Source: Apteryx mantelli
Taxonomy: Eukaryota; Chordata; Aves; Apterygiformes; Apterygidae
Length of the DNA stretch: 64,000 nt
Reading direction: 5' to 3'
NCBI RefSeq assembly: GCF_036417845.1
Contig: NC_089980.1
Coordinates: forward strand, 51,644,501-51,708,500
In this document: positions 26,950 through 37,823 of the stretch, piece by piece
How the letters are laid out: every line of letters starts with the position of its first letter
How positions within the stretch are numbered: the stretch's first letter is position 1
The notes under the pieces: model-generated
The model's database searches: none
Told to the model about the DNA's origin: nothing
The model's input: the letters and a program-made list of their open reading frames with translations, nothing else
Position numbers and translations under genes: made by a program

Positions 26950-27480
26950 TAGAAGCCGTAGTTTTGGTTGTGCGAATATGTCGTCATCTGGCAGCAGTCG
27001 GGAGGAAGAGGCCTGGAAGGAGATATATCGCTGCCCATGGCCTGCTCTGCTCTGTTTATGTTTGGGCAGACAATTTTTTTTGGCCTCGTGCCTGGTTCAG
27101 AGCAGGGTGCAGCACCAGGTGGGGGAAGCCTAGGAACCACACCGGGGGACACCCAACGCAATCCCCTAGCAAGGAGAAAAGGCCTGGCAGCCTTTTGCCA
27201 CTCTGTGGTGAAAATGTGCCCTTTGGAGGGCCAGTGGGAGCATTGACCCTAGCTGGCAGTGGGTTTGAATTGCACCCCAGACCGGGCTGCCATTCGCAGC
27301 CGCTACAAGGGTGCAGAGTAATTTTGCTGAGCAACCAGCTGTGTCCGTAAGGGACTCGCTAGCAGCCAAGGAGCATTGCAGACTGTGAACGGGCTCAAAA
27401 ATCTCCCCCTGCAATTCTACACCTGCAAAGAGATTCCTCCCAAACCGAGGGGAATCACAGTGTCCCCAGAGGAGAGGCTC
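26950..27480. other. GC-richer islet of unknown origin
   Basis: About 500 bp of GC-richer sequence in AT-rich flanks, open in several frames on both strands with no recognisable protein. It may be a decayed repeat. No terminal repeats, poly(A) tail or splice signals were identified. Confidence 0.35.
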
Positions 27481-28400
27481 AGCATGATGAAGAGTTCAAA
27501 ACAGTTTTTCTAGAGAGTTTGCAACTCTTGCAACTTCTAATCTCAAACGACTTTAGTACAAAACATTTTTCTTAATTGCTTGTTCTGTGTTCTGCCCCTG
27601 TGTTGGATTCAGAACACGGAAATGTATTTCAAAAGTCCAAGCAACATCTAGTGGTTATGTAAACCTTACCTCATCAACTCTTTGGCACACAATGTATTCT
27701 ACAATCAGATATGACTTTTATATCACATCATTTATTTTTTATCTTAACTAGCAAGCCATTTTACGAGCAGCAACTAAAGAAATGAGATTATCAGCTTATA
27801 TTAATGCAATTGTTATCAGGGGCATACAGGGTAAAAGTCGTTTGTAGATTACAATAATATATTTGCAAGGAAAGTTCCACAAGGGAAGGTGCCACCTAAT
27901 CAGATTTATATGGAGGACTTAAAACAAACAAAAAAAAAAAGTTGTTGAAGCAGTTTGACAGGAGAAAATCTCTTAAGAGCGCAATGTTCCACAGTGACAG
28001 TTCAGTGGGAGCCAAGTTTCTACAGCACGCTTTGGGCTGTGTATTTAAAGCAGAAATGTGAGGGCTCGCAGGACAACTCATCTGGGCTGTTGCATCCATT
28101 TTTCTACCAACACACAATCATCTAGCTTCTGTGCTCAAGACTGCAGTGCTGGCAGTGACTCCAGAGGAGAGCACACCTACAAAAATATTTTAATATGTCT
28201 CAGTTTATCTTCTCTGATCTTGTTTTCATTTGCTGAAAGAGGCAAAGCTCCTCTAAAGCATTGCCACAGAGGAAAACAATTGCTCCCGTCATTATCCACA
28301 TCTCCTCTTTCAATTAGATGTGCTACGGTTTTGCAAAATGCGTTCAGCATGAGCTAGGACTTACTATTCATTCTGATAATTTGCCTAGACAGAACTTTAA

Positions 28401-28429
28401 TTAGTCAGCAGATGAATTGTTAGTCAGCA
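28401..28429 (-). promoter_or_regulatory. Two direct MAF/AP-1-like half sites
   Basis: TTAGTCAGCA occurs at 28401-28410 and 28420-28429, 19 bp apart. On the minus strand each reads TGCTGACTAA, a known MAF-recognition half-site form. Spacing is near two helical turns. Function is inference. Confidence 0.3.
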
Positions 28430-31400
28430 AAGCAATCCTTAGCAAAAAAGAACAACTTGGTGAATAATTTTAAAAATGCCAATATATTGTGTATAATATA
28501 AAAGGACTGGGCTTTGAGTGAATGCTCAAGCACTGTAGTGTTATGCAGCAGAAGGAGATGGTCTCCTTTCTAATCCCTCCTAATTATTTCATCTTGTCCA
28601 CCAGTTTATATTAAGTTCAGCTCCACTATCTGTGGCTGAAGAAAATCACCATTCATTAAGGAGTAAAATGACAAACCCTGTTTTATGAAAGAGGTTTCTG
28701 AGGTACTTAATTAAGGCATACAATTTGCCTAGATATTTCAAAATCAGAAAGAACCAGGAGAGTGTAAATTTATTTTAAATATTCAAACCTTAAGGTATAT
28801 ATTCAGAAGGTTGTCTCCAGCACTTGCTTTGATCCCTAAATAGAAGAACAGAATAGAAAGCTTTCAAGTAATAGGGACGGAAAAAGACATCAGGAAACAC
28901 ATAGATTATGCTCATCAAATTCTTGTAATGTTATCTCTATTTCTATCACCAAAATACTCGGTATCTCCAAATAGAAGCAGGAAGCTTATGACTCTTTTTT
29001 GTAATAACTCCTCTCGACTTCTGTGGCCCACAACCTACCCACAGCAGGGTGAAAGTAACGGAAGCTCATTTCCAATTTAACATTAGACAAAAATCCTGTG
29101 ACTTTTGGTACAGGTCTTTGGAACAGAAGAGGGGCAAAACCACTGCGACCAAGACTGAAGCACAAGAATTTGAGTAAGAGTAAAATGGGTGGATATAAAC
29201 CTCTACAGACCCAGGGGAAAATTATGTGAAAAAAAAAAAGTATCCTTCACTGACCTCTCACAACTTCCACAGCCTACAACTGCGAAACATCACTTTATAT
29301 TTAGTATTTTCTCATTAGTTCTTTCAGAAAGCAGCAAGAAATAATTCATGTTTTTTGAGCTTTGACTTGAATAGACACATTTGTGCATTGTGTGCACTGA
29401 TTTCTGTGCTCTTTCCCTATGCACCTTGCTTCTGAGAGCAGTTGTGAATATGCTGCCTTACTTTACATTTCACCTGTGTGTCAGTCAACACACTTTGTAC
29501 AGAGAGTGCAAAAATGGCACAGGCGCTTGTTACTTTAAATTTCTCTTGCAGTCAATGGTGTGGTAGTTCTCCACATTATATGATTCCTGTCTCACAGTGC
29601 TGAGCAAAATGCATGAGCACAAGTCTCCTCAGATACTAACAGTAACTGTGGGGAAGCATGCAAGTAATTATGTAGCTATACTATTTTGAAAACACATCTG
29701 AATGATGATACTCTCCAATTTAAAGAAATATCAACAACAAAGCACCTTAAATAATTATATTTATAAAAAATAGAGGAAAACCTCCACTATAGTAGCTATA
29801 TTAAAAGACTACAAATTTCAAGGACTGTTGGGTGAATACCTAGCTGACCCACAAAAAATCAGAAAAAATATCTTGTTCAAAATGAAACAGATTATCTGAC
29901 CCCTCTTCATATGAAATAACGTTTTTTTGCAGTGATTAAAAAACATGGGTCAACTTTAACAAAATTGTTATATTATTAGGTTATTTAACTCTTTCTTCTT
30001 CTTAGTGAAATTTTGAAAGAAACAAGATGGTAGTTTTGAAGATATTTTTTAAAGCAAAAAAGAAACATTTTTGTATTTATGAAATGAAACAGTTTTGAAA
30101 TGCAAAACAAAATACTTTAAAATTTTTGAAAACAGGCCCTCCTCCAATTTTTTGTCAAAACCATTCACTGAACTTAACCTAAATTTTGGAATAGCTTTGT
30201 TGTATGCATCTATGCTCTCCCATTCTGGGCACAAAGGAGAAGAAAACAGAAATTTTCACATCCCTGGAGGAAAAAAGTTGCTTAGCTCTAGTTACATCGG
30301 ATTTAATATAATTTTGCAGATGCTAAAAAATGGGACATTTCTATGCTGACAGAAGAGGGTATTGAATAGGAGCAAGCAGTTGGAGGGGGACTGAATCCAT
30401 ATGAAAAGTAAAAGTAATGAGTGGAGAACAAGTGCTGAGCACCAGGAAATACTACATAGGTCTTTTGCTTGTGATATAGCCAAGCAAAGCTGAGTGCAGC
30501 ACTGTGCAGGGTTCAAAGTAAATTCAGTGTTATGACATCTTTTACTCTGATAGTGTTAAATGCTCTTTGCCACAAGGATAATCATTCCTAAAGCAGGCTC
30601 ATTAACCGCAATCCCTCATCACTTTATGATTTCTTCATCACTTTGACACCTCTAAACTAGGTATCATTTGAACAGTGACTACAGTTGCTTTGTTACCCAA
30701 AGATTTCAATCCAGAAGACAAATAGTCTCAAGAGGACTGGATAATTTGAAACCAAACCAGACGTCAGACCCTTGTCCAGGCATTCCATTCCATGATAGTG
30801 TAAAAGTTTTCAGATTTTTTGAGTATTTCACGTAAATTAACTATGCTCCTATGAATGATGTGAAAAATAAATTTAAGCACTCATTGTATAGTAATATCAT
30901 GTGATTATCCAGTTATTAGCCATGCATCAGTAATGATTACCAGAGCATTTCAGGCACTCTTTCATTTCAGATACTACATTAAATAATTTCTTCGTGATTT
31001 CCCATGAAATTCCTATAAAATATGTGTATATGTGCACACACACACAGACACACAAATCCTACTTTCACATGAATGTCTAATTATTTAGTCCTATGCTGCT
31101 CTAGTCAGGCTGTCTTCACCGAGGCCCGCGCTGGGTATCAGGCTGCTATGGCTGCAGTGTAGCTGATGGTGCTGTGCAGCACTTCTGGCTTACACAGTCA
31201 TTCACATACTGCACTTATTTGGGCACTGTTTACATGTGTTTATTCACCCTTATGCAGGGAGGATGTGCACATCTATAAAAACTTCCAATGTCTTGTTTTT
31301 TTTCCAAGCTTTCTGCCAAGTTAAATAAATTGTATAGCTTCACTGGCTTGGAAGCAAGTTAGTTCTCCTTACCACTAAAGAGCTGAATGGTTTTATCACC

Positions 31401-33238
31401 ATTTTTGTAAGACTTTCCCTGAGGTCTGCATCATACATCCCAGCTATATTCAGTCAAGGTTTTATCGTTTACAAAAACAGGAAAGAATGAATGATCTGGA
31501 TATACTTACACTGCGCATTTCTTGGTCCTACAAGTCAAACAAGGTTTTTAAAGCTTGCACAATTCCACCTGTGGGACTGGCAAATGAAAAATATTATTCC
31601 AACAACAGAAATGGCAGAGCAATAGGATGGGGTGGGAGAAGACAATATTTTTTCCTCTTGTTTCTAGTGGGGGGAGTGCTGTTCTTGTTATCTTAAATAA
31701 TTTGCATTATTTTCCCTATGTATCTTTGCCTCCTCTGCCCCAAACTGTTCTAATAGTGGCTGAATCCCTGTACCCATGTTGAGAAACTGACAGTGATATT
31801 TGCATGAATATAGGAATTTGGTACCCCTATTTCTCTTACATGAACTGAGATAGAACCTACTCTTAGAAATACAGGCCTTTATTTTCATGCTTGGAGCAAA
31901 GCCAGAGTGATTCTGGTTAAGCTAATGGAGTTAAACCTAGTTCAGTATTGATGCAATAGCTCAATGAGTGAAATCTGGTCATGGATTTCTAAATTTTGGG
32001 TCATGTTCAAAGAGCCGGCACAGTACACTGAAAACACCACATTCAGAAATAAAGACAATGCATTCTGAAAAATATGCACTAAGGAAAGATGGGGAACCTT
32101 TTCTTGCAGCTAAGCAGAACAGAACTAAACCCAGTTCCACTGTCCAGTTACAACGCATGAGGCATCAAAGGCAATATTTACTGTGGCTGGCAATTTCAGC
32201 ATCATTTTGTATATTCATCCGTATACATTGCTCTACATGTGTGCATCTCTCATACACAGTACCATGTCACCCATATGTTATCCTTCTAAGATATACACAG
32301 TGCATAGAGATGTGTAGGTACAATATGCATACTACATTATACATGTTAGAATAAACCATGAAATAAATAGCACTTATCTTAATGCTTTACTCTGTTACCT
32401 GTAGTCCTTCCATTAAATGATCTCTTTTAGGGCTAATTGTACCTCTTCTAAGCCATTTTAGTATTTGATATTATTCAAAAAAAGTATTTAAGCATATCTA
32501 GGACAGTGTCTAGAAATGACTACAACAATCTTTCTTGAGAAAAAAGTCATGATCTATATAAAAATACAATGTCATATTTTCAATGTACAATATGGATGGT
32601 GAAAGGTAGACAAAGTCCTGAACTACCAGTATGGCACATTCAATGAGTTTACCAGTTAAGACTGTGAAGACCTGCCAGTGACATGAAATATTATGTTGCT
32701 CTTTCTCAGCCAATTGTGGTGCCACAGTGGATGAAATGGAATAAATATAGCATAAAGTCCCAAACACCCCTGTTCATCCCCAAATCATTTCCAGCAAATA
32801 GCTTGATTGAATTAGCTCCCCTGTGTCTGCTTACCTTAAAAGCAGAAATACAAAAATGCCCAAGTACCAGACATTACAAATTAGTATTTTCCCGTATGTA
32901 TTTGACAGCTCCTAAAAGTAGAAAAGTGCAAAACCCACAATCATCTATGAAGATAAAAGGAGAAAGTCCTAGTTAAATAAGATTTTTAATTCTATGAAAA
33001 CCTGAATGTCATATATGACTTAGCTAAGCTTCCACATAGAAATGCTTGGGTGTCTTGGGAGTTCAGTTTGAGACAGAAGAGACAGCCATCACTACAAACA
33101 GCTGAACTAAAATGGACATCTGTACATAACCCTTCGGTTAGCAGAAAGCAGTCTACAAATATATACCACTTTGACCTTTTGCTTCCAGAAACAAGTGCAG
33201 CAGTATTTAGATGGGCAAATGCATAAATGATAAAAGGA

Positions 33239-33277
33239 ATAGTTAAGCCACATAGTTAAGCCATATAGTTCATCACC
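33239..33277 (+). repeat. 13-bp tandem repeat, three units
   Basis: ATAGTTAAGCCAC, ATAGTTAAGCCAT and a diverged ATAGTTCATCACC follow each other. Minor slippage repeat. Confidence 0.8.
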
Positions 33278-36200
33278 ACATAGAAAATCATTGAGGCTGG
33301 AAGGCAGTTTTGAATAGGGACAGTTGATTTACATGGATCAAAGTATATTCAAGGTTATCCCACTGAATATGTATGCTTTTAGAAACCTTCGAAGGCATAA
33401 AAATACCTCATGATTCATGAACTAGATGAAGCTTGAGCTACCGGGTCTTGGCAGGACTTGCTCCAAGGCGCCAAGGCCGGGGGGAGGTTGCTGCCCATCT
33501 GCCTGCCCGGGACACACTGTTTCTGGGCATGAGCACCTGGATTAGATGGAGCCTGCTCCAATTCCTTATGGTAATTATTCTATATCCTTAGAAAAGACAG
33601 AATCAGACCTCAGCACTACAACTGCTGGGGCTAGCAATGTGATTTCTTATAGTCTAAGAGCAGTTTAACTTTGCCCAGGAATTTTATGGAAGGAAAGAGA
33701 GAGACTGATACCAAGACAAGCTTGTAAAATGCATTTTATGGAAAGAATCTGGGAGCCATTTGGAGGAGAATGAAGTTTTGGGATCTCAAATATAAATTTG
33801 AAGAGGGATGCATATGTGGTCAGATGGTTAAGGGTGCAAGTGAGATGCAGTTTATCAGTAGCTTAGCACTATTCCATGACTATCCCTACTGTACATGTGG
33901 TAGCATAATGATGTGTTTATATTCAAAATTACTGACACTGCAGGTCAGGACAAAAAGATAAAAATAGATTTCCTTTCACCTTGATGTTTGCACTCTGTAC
34001 AGGCAAAGTGAGCTTATGTCAAGACTTGCATTCACTTCTTACATACACAAGATTGATAATGAGCCAGGACTTTTTAGAGTATTCTTAAAAGAATAGGAAA
34101 AAAAATACAAGAATTGAGACAATAAAATAAGAAAGCAAAGTTATACGTAATTGAGGAAGGCCACCAGCTTTCTCAGAACATGTGTGGGTATCCTCACAAA
34201 ACTGCCAGATGCCTTTAGGTTGTTTATTGTTCAGAATATTTAGATCCAGCAGTCCCTGGGAACTGCTCAGGCCTTTCATATATTTGTTTAGCTTAAGAAT
34301 AGTGACATATCGATGGGCAGTTTACATTTGGAAGTGTGTTATGCTGTAGTAGGATAAAGTGCTTCAGGCATCATGATACTTGTCCCTGCATCACTGGATC
34401 AGACATTTTTCACAGCCTCTACTTGTACAGAAGCAATACATTTCTATCATACAACTTTACAACATCGGGAAATGCAAGCAAATATATTACAACATATTTT
34501 ACTGTGTTCAGGGGCTGACAGTGATTGGGGGCTATTCTACAAAGCTTTCTCTAGGCAATCCCATGGCTCCCGTCCGGCTACAGCCTCTCTGATTTCTTGA
34601 TCCTCTTCAGATGGAGTCTAATCTTGTATTATTGCAACTAATGGGGCTGGGGCCTGGCCTCTGAAAAGCCAGCTGTCCATGTGAGGAATGGTTATGGGCC
34701 TGAGCTGTTTCTCTGCCCTCAGAATGATGCTTTTTATTATGTTTCTGACTTAATTTTCCTCAAAATAGATGAAATATTACTATGCTTGTATTGTTAAAAG
34801 TAGTGCTGTGTCAGATTGTACCTTCTGGTTTTGCACTGTTCTTCTTCTGCAACCTGTTATGTGCGCCTATGTTCATAAATAATATATCCACTTGTGCATA
34901 TAGTTAAAATCTTTGTGTGTGCACGGGTTTAATGCACACACATAGAAATATAAAATACAAATTAATTTGATCCCCACTGTATTTGCAATACAGCCAAATT
35001 CTTAATATTTTATAGTGAGTATTCCAGTAAATAAATAACTGATCTATGCTGCAATATGTGTATACATAATTTATGTGGCCTGTAAATAACATTTTAAAGC
35101 CTGTTCACACATCAAAAAACAGATTGTTTATTTTTCTCTTAAAACAATCCAAGGGTTTAATTCTTCCTATTATGTAAACAGTGGTGACGGTCGCTTTCAA
35201 AGAAGCTTAACTTCATTAAAAAATAATAGTTTCCTATTGTAAAATCAATACTAATATACCATAAATCCCCGTGATGAACTCTGGCTTCCTTATTTGCTCT
35301 CACATTTTGTGTATTAGGGGCACAGCACTACTCTAGATATCAGAAGATAATAATATGGCAATATATATAGATATAGACATATATTTAAATGTTAAAACAT
35401 TAGTTAGGTCAACTTGAGTAGTGAATGTACTTCAGATATGTGCTTCGTTCTGTAAATAAAGGTCTTAAATTTTCCTTGCAACATAGAGAACACTCTGTGG
35501 ACCTTATAAGTCTTTGGTTGTATGTGGCTACCAAACCTGTAAGCCAATTCCGGGTTTCTTTGGCTCAAAATATACTTGTGACATATATATCAAGCTTTAA
35601 TGTTTTTCTCTTGTTTTATACTAAACTTGTACTTGCACTAGACTTGCAATATCATTTGCAAGCTCACTTTTAGGTAGACATTTTAAACAACTCATAAAAA
35701 AGAAAGATTTGCATGTCGAGTTTTCGTGACAAGAAAGCTAGGTATACTCTATTCACTTCTCAAGCAGACCTTTGTGAATCACTTTAAAAGGACACTACAG
35801 CTGAAGACTGAAGAGCAATATTTATCAACATTAAATAAAACATTTTGTGAAGTATGTATAAATATTTCTTCATATGAACATAACACAAAATTAAATAGTT
35901 CAGACACACAGACACCATTTAATATATTTCCACTGTTGTCAAAATCATCTGTAAACACCATCTCACACTAAATACAAAAGCAGCTTTTACATCAGTTCTG
36001 TGTTCACAACACTGATGCCCCTTTGTAAAAGAAAATTTTTGTTTTGTTTTATTTTCAGCAAAATAAGAGTTTAAGCAATAAAAAAAAATTTTGGTCAGTT
36101 CAAAGGAGAATACAAAATTATCTTTCAACGTGTAACTAAATCAGATTTAGAACAATACTTTAAAGTACAATCCTTTCCCCAGGGGATCTCTTACTTTTAT

Positions 36201-36564
36201 AAAATCACACTATGTTTGGTGCAGACCACATCACAAATACCAGGAAATACCGGTCATGTCTAAGCTATAAATACTAAAGCCCTTTTTAATTTTCTTTATC
36301 AAAAATTGCCAGGTTACAAATTGGTAATATCCACATTTTTCAAAACACTGAATAACCCGGGATTAAACAGATTTAGACGTTTTCCTATTGATGATTTTTA
36401 AAACAGATTCTGGAAGAAAACTCCAACACTTCTCAGCGAGCATCCTTCCTGTGCAAAGCAACAAAGGATTTCTTCTGCACAAACCTTTTGCATCGGGAGA
36501 TCACCTGGGCAGACAGTGCAAGTGGGGGGGCTCCCCCAAGTCTGCACAGAGAAAATGACAACTT

Positions 36565-36790
36565 GACCTTTCAGCCGTGAGCCCCGGGCACCCTGTGCGC
36601 CGGAGCGAGCCGCTGCAGCGCCCGGAGCTCGCCCAGGCCAGGGGGTGCAATGGGCACAGGGCACCCCGGCGTGATCCCACGCCCCAGGAACAGCGCGGCC
36701 ACCCCCGCACGAGGCGGGAGGCCAGCTAGCAGCCCCGCTCCCACCGTGGCCACAGCTGCGCGCCGCCACTGCCGAGCACAGATTTGGGCT
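36565..36790. promoter_or_regulatory. Short CpG-dense islet downstream of CHRM3
   Basis: About 220 bp of strongly GC-rich DNA holds roughly 23 CpG dinucleotides by eye, set in flanking sequence that is clearly AT-rich. CpG is not depleted here, which suggests an unmethylated regulatory element or recent GC-biased gene conversion. Open frames crossing it on both strands begin at non-ATG codons or lack any domain, so coding use is not supported. It lies about 1 kb past the CHRM3 stop codon and could be a small promoter for an antisense or independent non-coding transcript. Confidence 0.45.
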
Positions 36791-37202
36791 CTCGCCACCC
36801 TACAGCCCACGGTGATGACAACTCCATGCCCTGTCTTGAACATAGCATTCGGTTCCTGCAGGTCTTTCAAAGAGGCATGATCGCTTTGGGGAGAGATCCT
36901 GTGCTCAATGTTAAGCTTTTAGTGGACATGTGCCCCATTTTAAAGCTCTGTAGACTGTTAGGTTTACAGGCTATGCTTCAGTTAGCTCCATTTTAAATCT
37001 GTGTACACTCTTTTGGTTTCAAAGATAAATTCCAATTTCAGGCAGCAAGTAATGAGAAATATACTAATAAAATGATTCTCTGATTTTTTTTTTATTGCAT
37101 TCATATGCAACAGTGAGAGGGGGCCCTGTAAAAAAACCTAGACCAATAGTTCACCTCTTTCCTGGTATGTGTGTATTGCAGAGGTGTGAATGTATGTTAT
37201 GC

Positions 37203-37236
37203 ATACATACACACTCACACACACACATATATATAA
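37203..37236. repeat. Compound CA/TA microsatellite
   Basis: A run of alternating CA units with one CT interruption passes into TATATA. If the CHRM3 3' UTR extends this far it would be transcribed as a UG/UA-rich element. Confidence 0.8.
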
Positions 37237-37718
37237 CATGAGCTGCACACATAGATACTCTGCAGTCAGGAGTCAGGGGTACAGTTAACAATACACCAAA
37301 AGAGGAGTAGACAGGAAGCTCTACTTGGACAACAAGAAGCAATTTTGCAACCTATACAGTGTCTCAAATAATTTCCTAATCCTGTTTTGCTAGCTTGCTA
37401 CGTCTGTACGTGACTTGAATCGAAAGTTGTTGAATTCCTTGGGAACAGAAGAGTTGGGCTAGCTAGATGTGCTTACCTGAGATCCCAGAGTTGATTACAA
37501 TCAAAGAACTGGGCAGATCAGTAATGGGTTTATAATTGCTATACAGCTTCTTGCAATTTTGTAGGAAACTTTCTTAAGTCTTTCATTCCTTAGTAAAAAT
37601 GTTGAAGTTTGTTAGTTTTTGCTGAATGCAGATTTGATTTTTATATTAAACTGGATTTATTAAAAGCATACATAAGCCTGGCAGCTGCTTTCACGTCTTG
37701 ATGTTTAAATGTTTGAAC

Positions 37719-37730
37719 CAGCACCCTGGA
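37719..37730 (+). promoter_or_regulatory. REST/RE1-like partial site in the CHRM3 3' flank
   Basis: CAGCACCCTGGA matches the left half and central GGA of the RE1 consensus with the correct two-base gap. The right half is not matched. Weak by itself. Confidence 0.25.
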
Positions 37731-37734
37731 ACCA

Positions 37735-37789
37735 CCCTCCCTCCCCATCCCATCCCATCCCGTCCCATCCCATCCCATCCCATCCTCCC
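37735..37789 (-). repeat. GGGAT pentanucleotide repeat with 11 G-runs in the CHRM3 3' flank
   Basis: The plus strand reads as repeated CCCAT units with one CCCGT interruption, flanked by CCCT units. On the transcribed minus strand this gives 11 runs of three or more G separated by one to two (once four or five) bases, beginning 35 nt after the stop codon. Such spacing is highly permissive for G-quadruplexes in RNA or in the coding-strand DNA. The interruption suggests an older, partly stabilised microsatellite. Confidence 0.85.
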
Positions 37790-37799
37790 TCGTTACTGT

Positions 37800-37805
37800 T
37801 TTATT
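37800..37805 (-). terminator. AATAAA polyadenylation signal 18 nt after the CHRM3 stop
   Basis: On the minus strand AATAAA starts 18 nt after TAG. It is followed after about 10 nt by a G-rich block that could act as a downstream element. Use of this site would give an exceptionally short 3' UTR. Other AATAAA copies on the same strand lie at 37656-37661 and 37091-37096, so the main 3' end may be further away. Mammalian CHRM3 transcripts have long 3' UTRs, which argues that this would be at most a minor proximal site. Confidence 0.35.
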
Positions 37806-37823
37806 TGTTTAAAAAATACTATT

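Larger units (their letters stand above)
27481..36564. other. AT-rich non-coding DNA
   Basis: It contains the paired MAF-like sites at 28401-28429, a CA repeat near 31033-31055, a 13-bp tandem repeat at 33239-33277 and a small GC-rich patch at about 33440-33535. The long CHRM3 3' UTR could reach into its right end. No gene recognised. Confidence 0.5.
36797..37823 (-). other. Immediate 3' flank and probable 3' UTR of CHRM3
   Basis: About 1 kb of AT-rich sequence follows the stop codon. It holds the GGGAT repeat, three AATAAA hexamers on the gene strand (37800-37805, 37656-37661, 37091-37096), a CA/TA microsatellite near 37203-37236 that reads as UG/UA in the transcript, and a REST-like half site at 37719-37730. 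I see no coding sequence. The true 3' end cannot be fixed from sequence alone. Confidence 0.5.

Noticed and set aside
27883..27897. Possible third CTCF-like site on the minus strand (AGGTGGCACC)
   Set aside because: Only the right half of the core fits, about 12 of 15 positions; too weak to list.
31968..32354. Open frame of 128 codons on the plus strand
   Set aside because: It starts at GTG and has no recognised motif; chance length.
36398..36769. Alanine/glycine-rich open frame of 123 codons on the minus strand
   Set aside because: It starts at GTG in the CpG islet, and its composition mirrors the GC content. No domain, no splice or promoter evidence.
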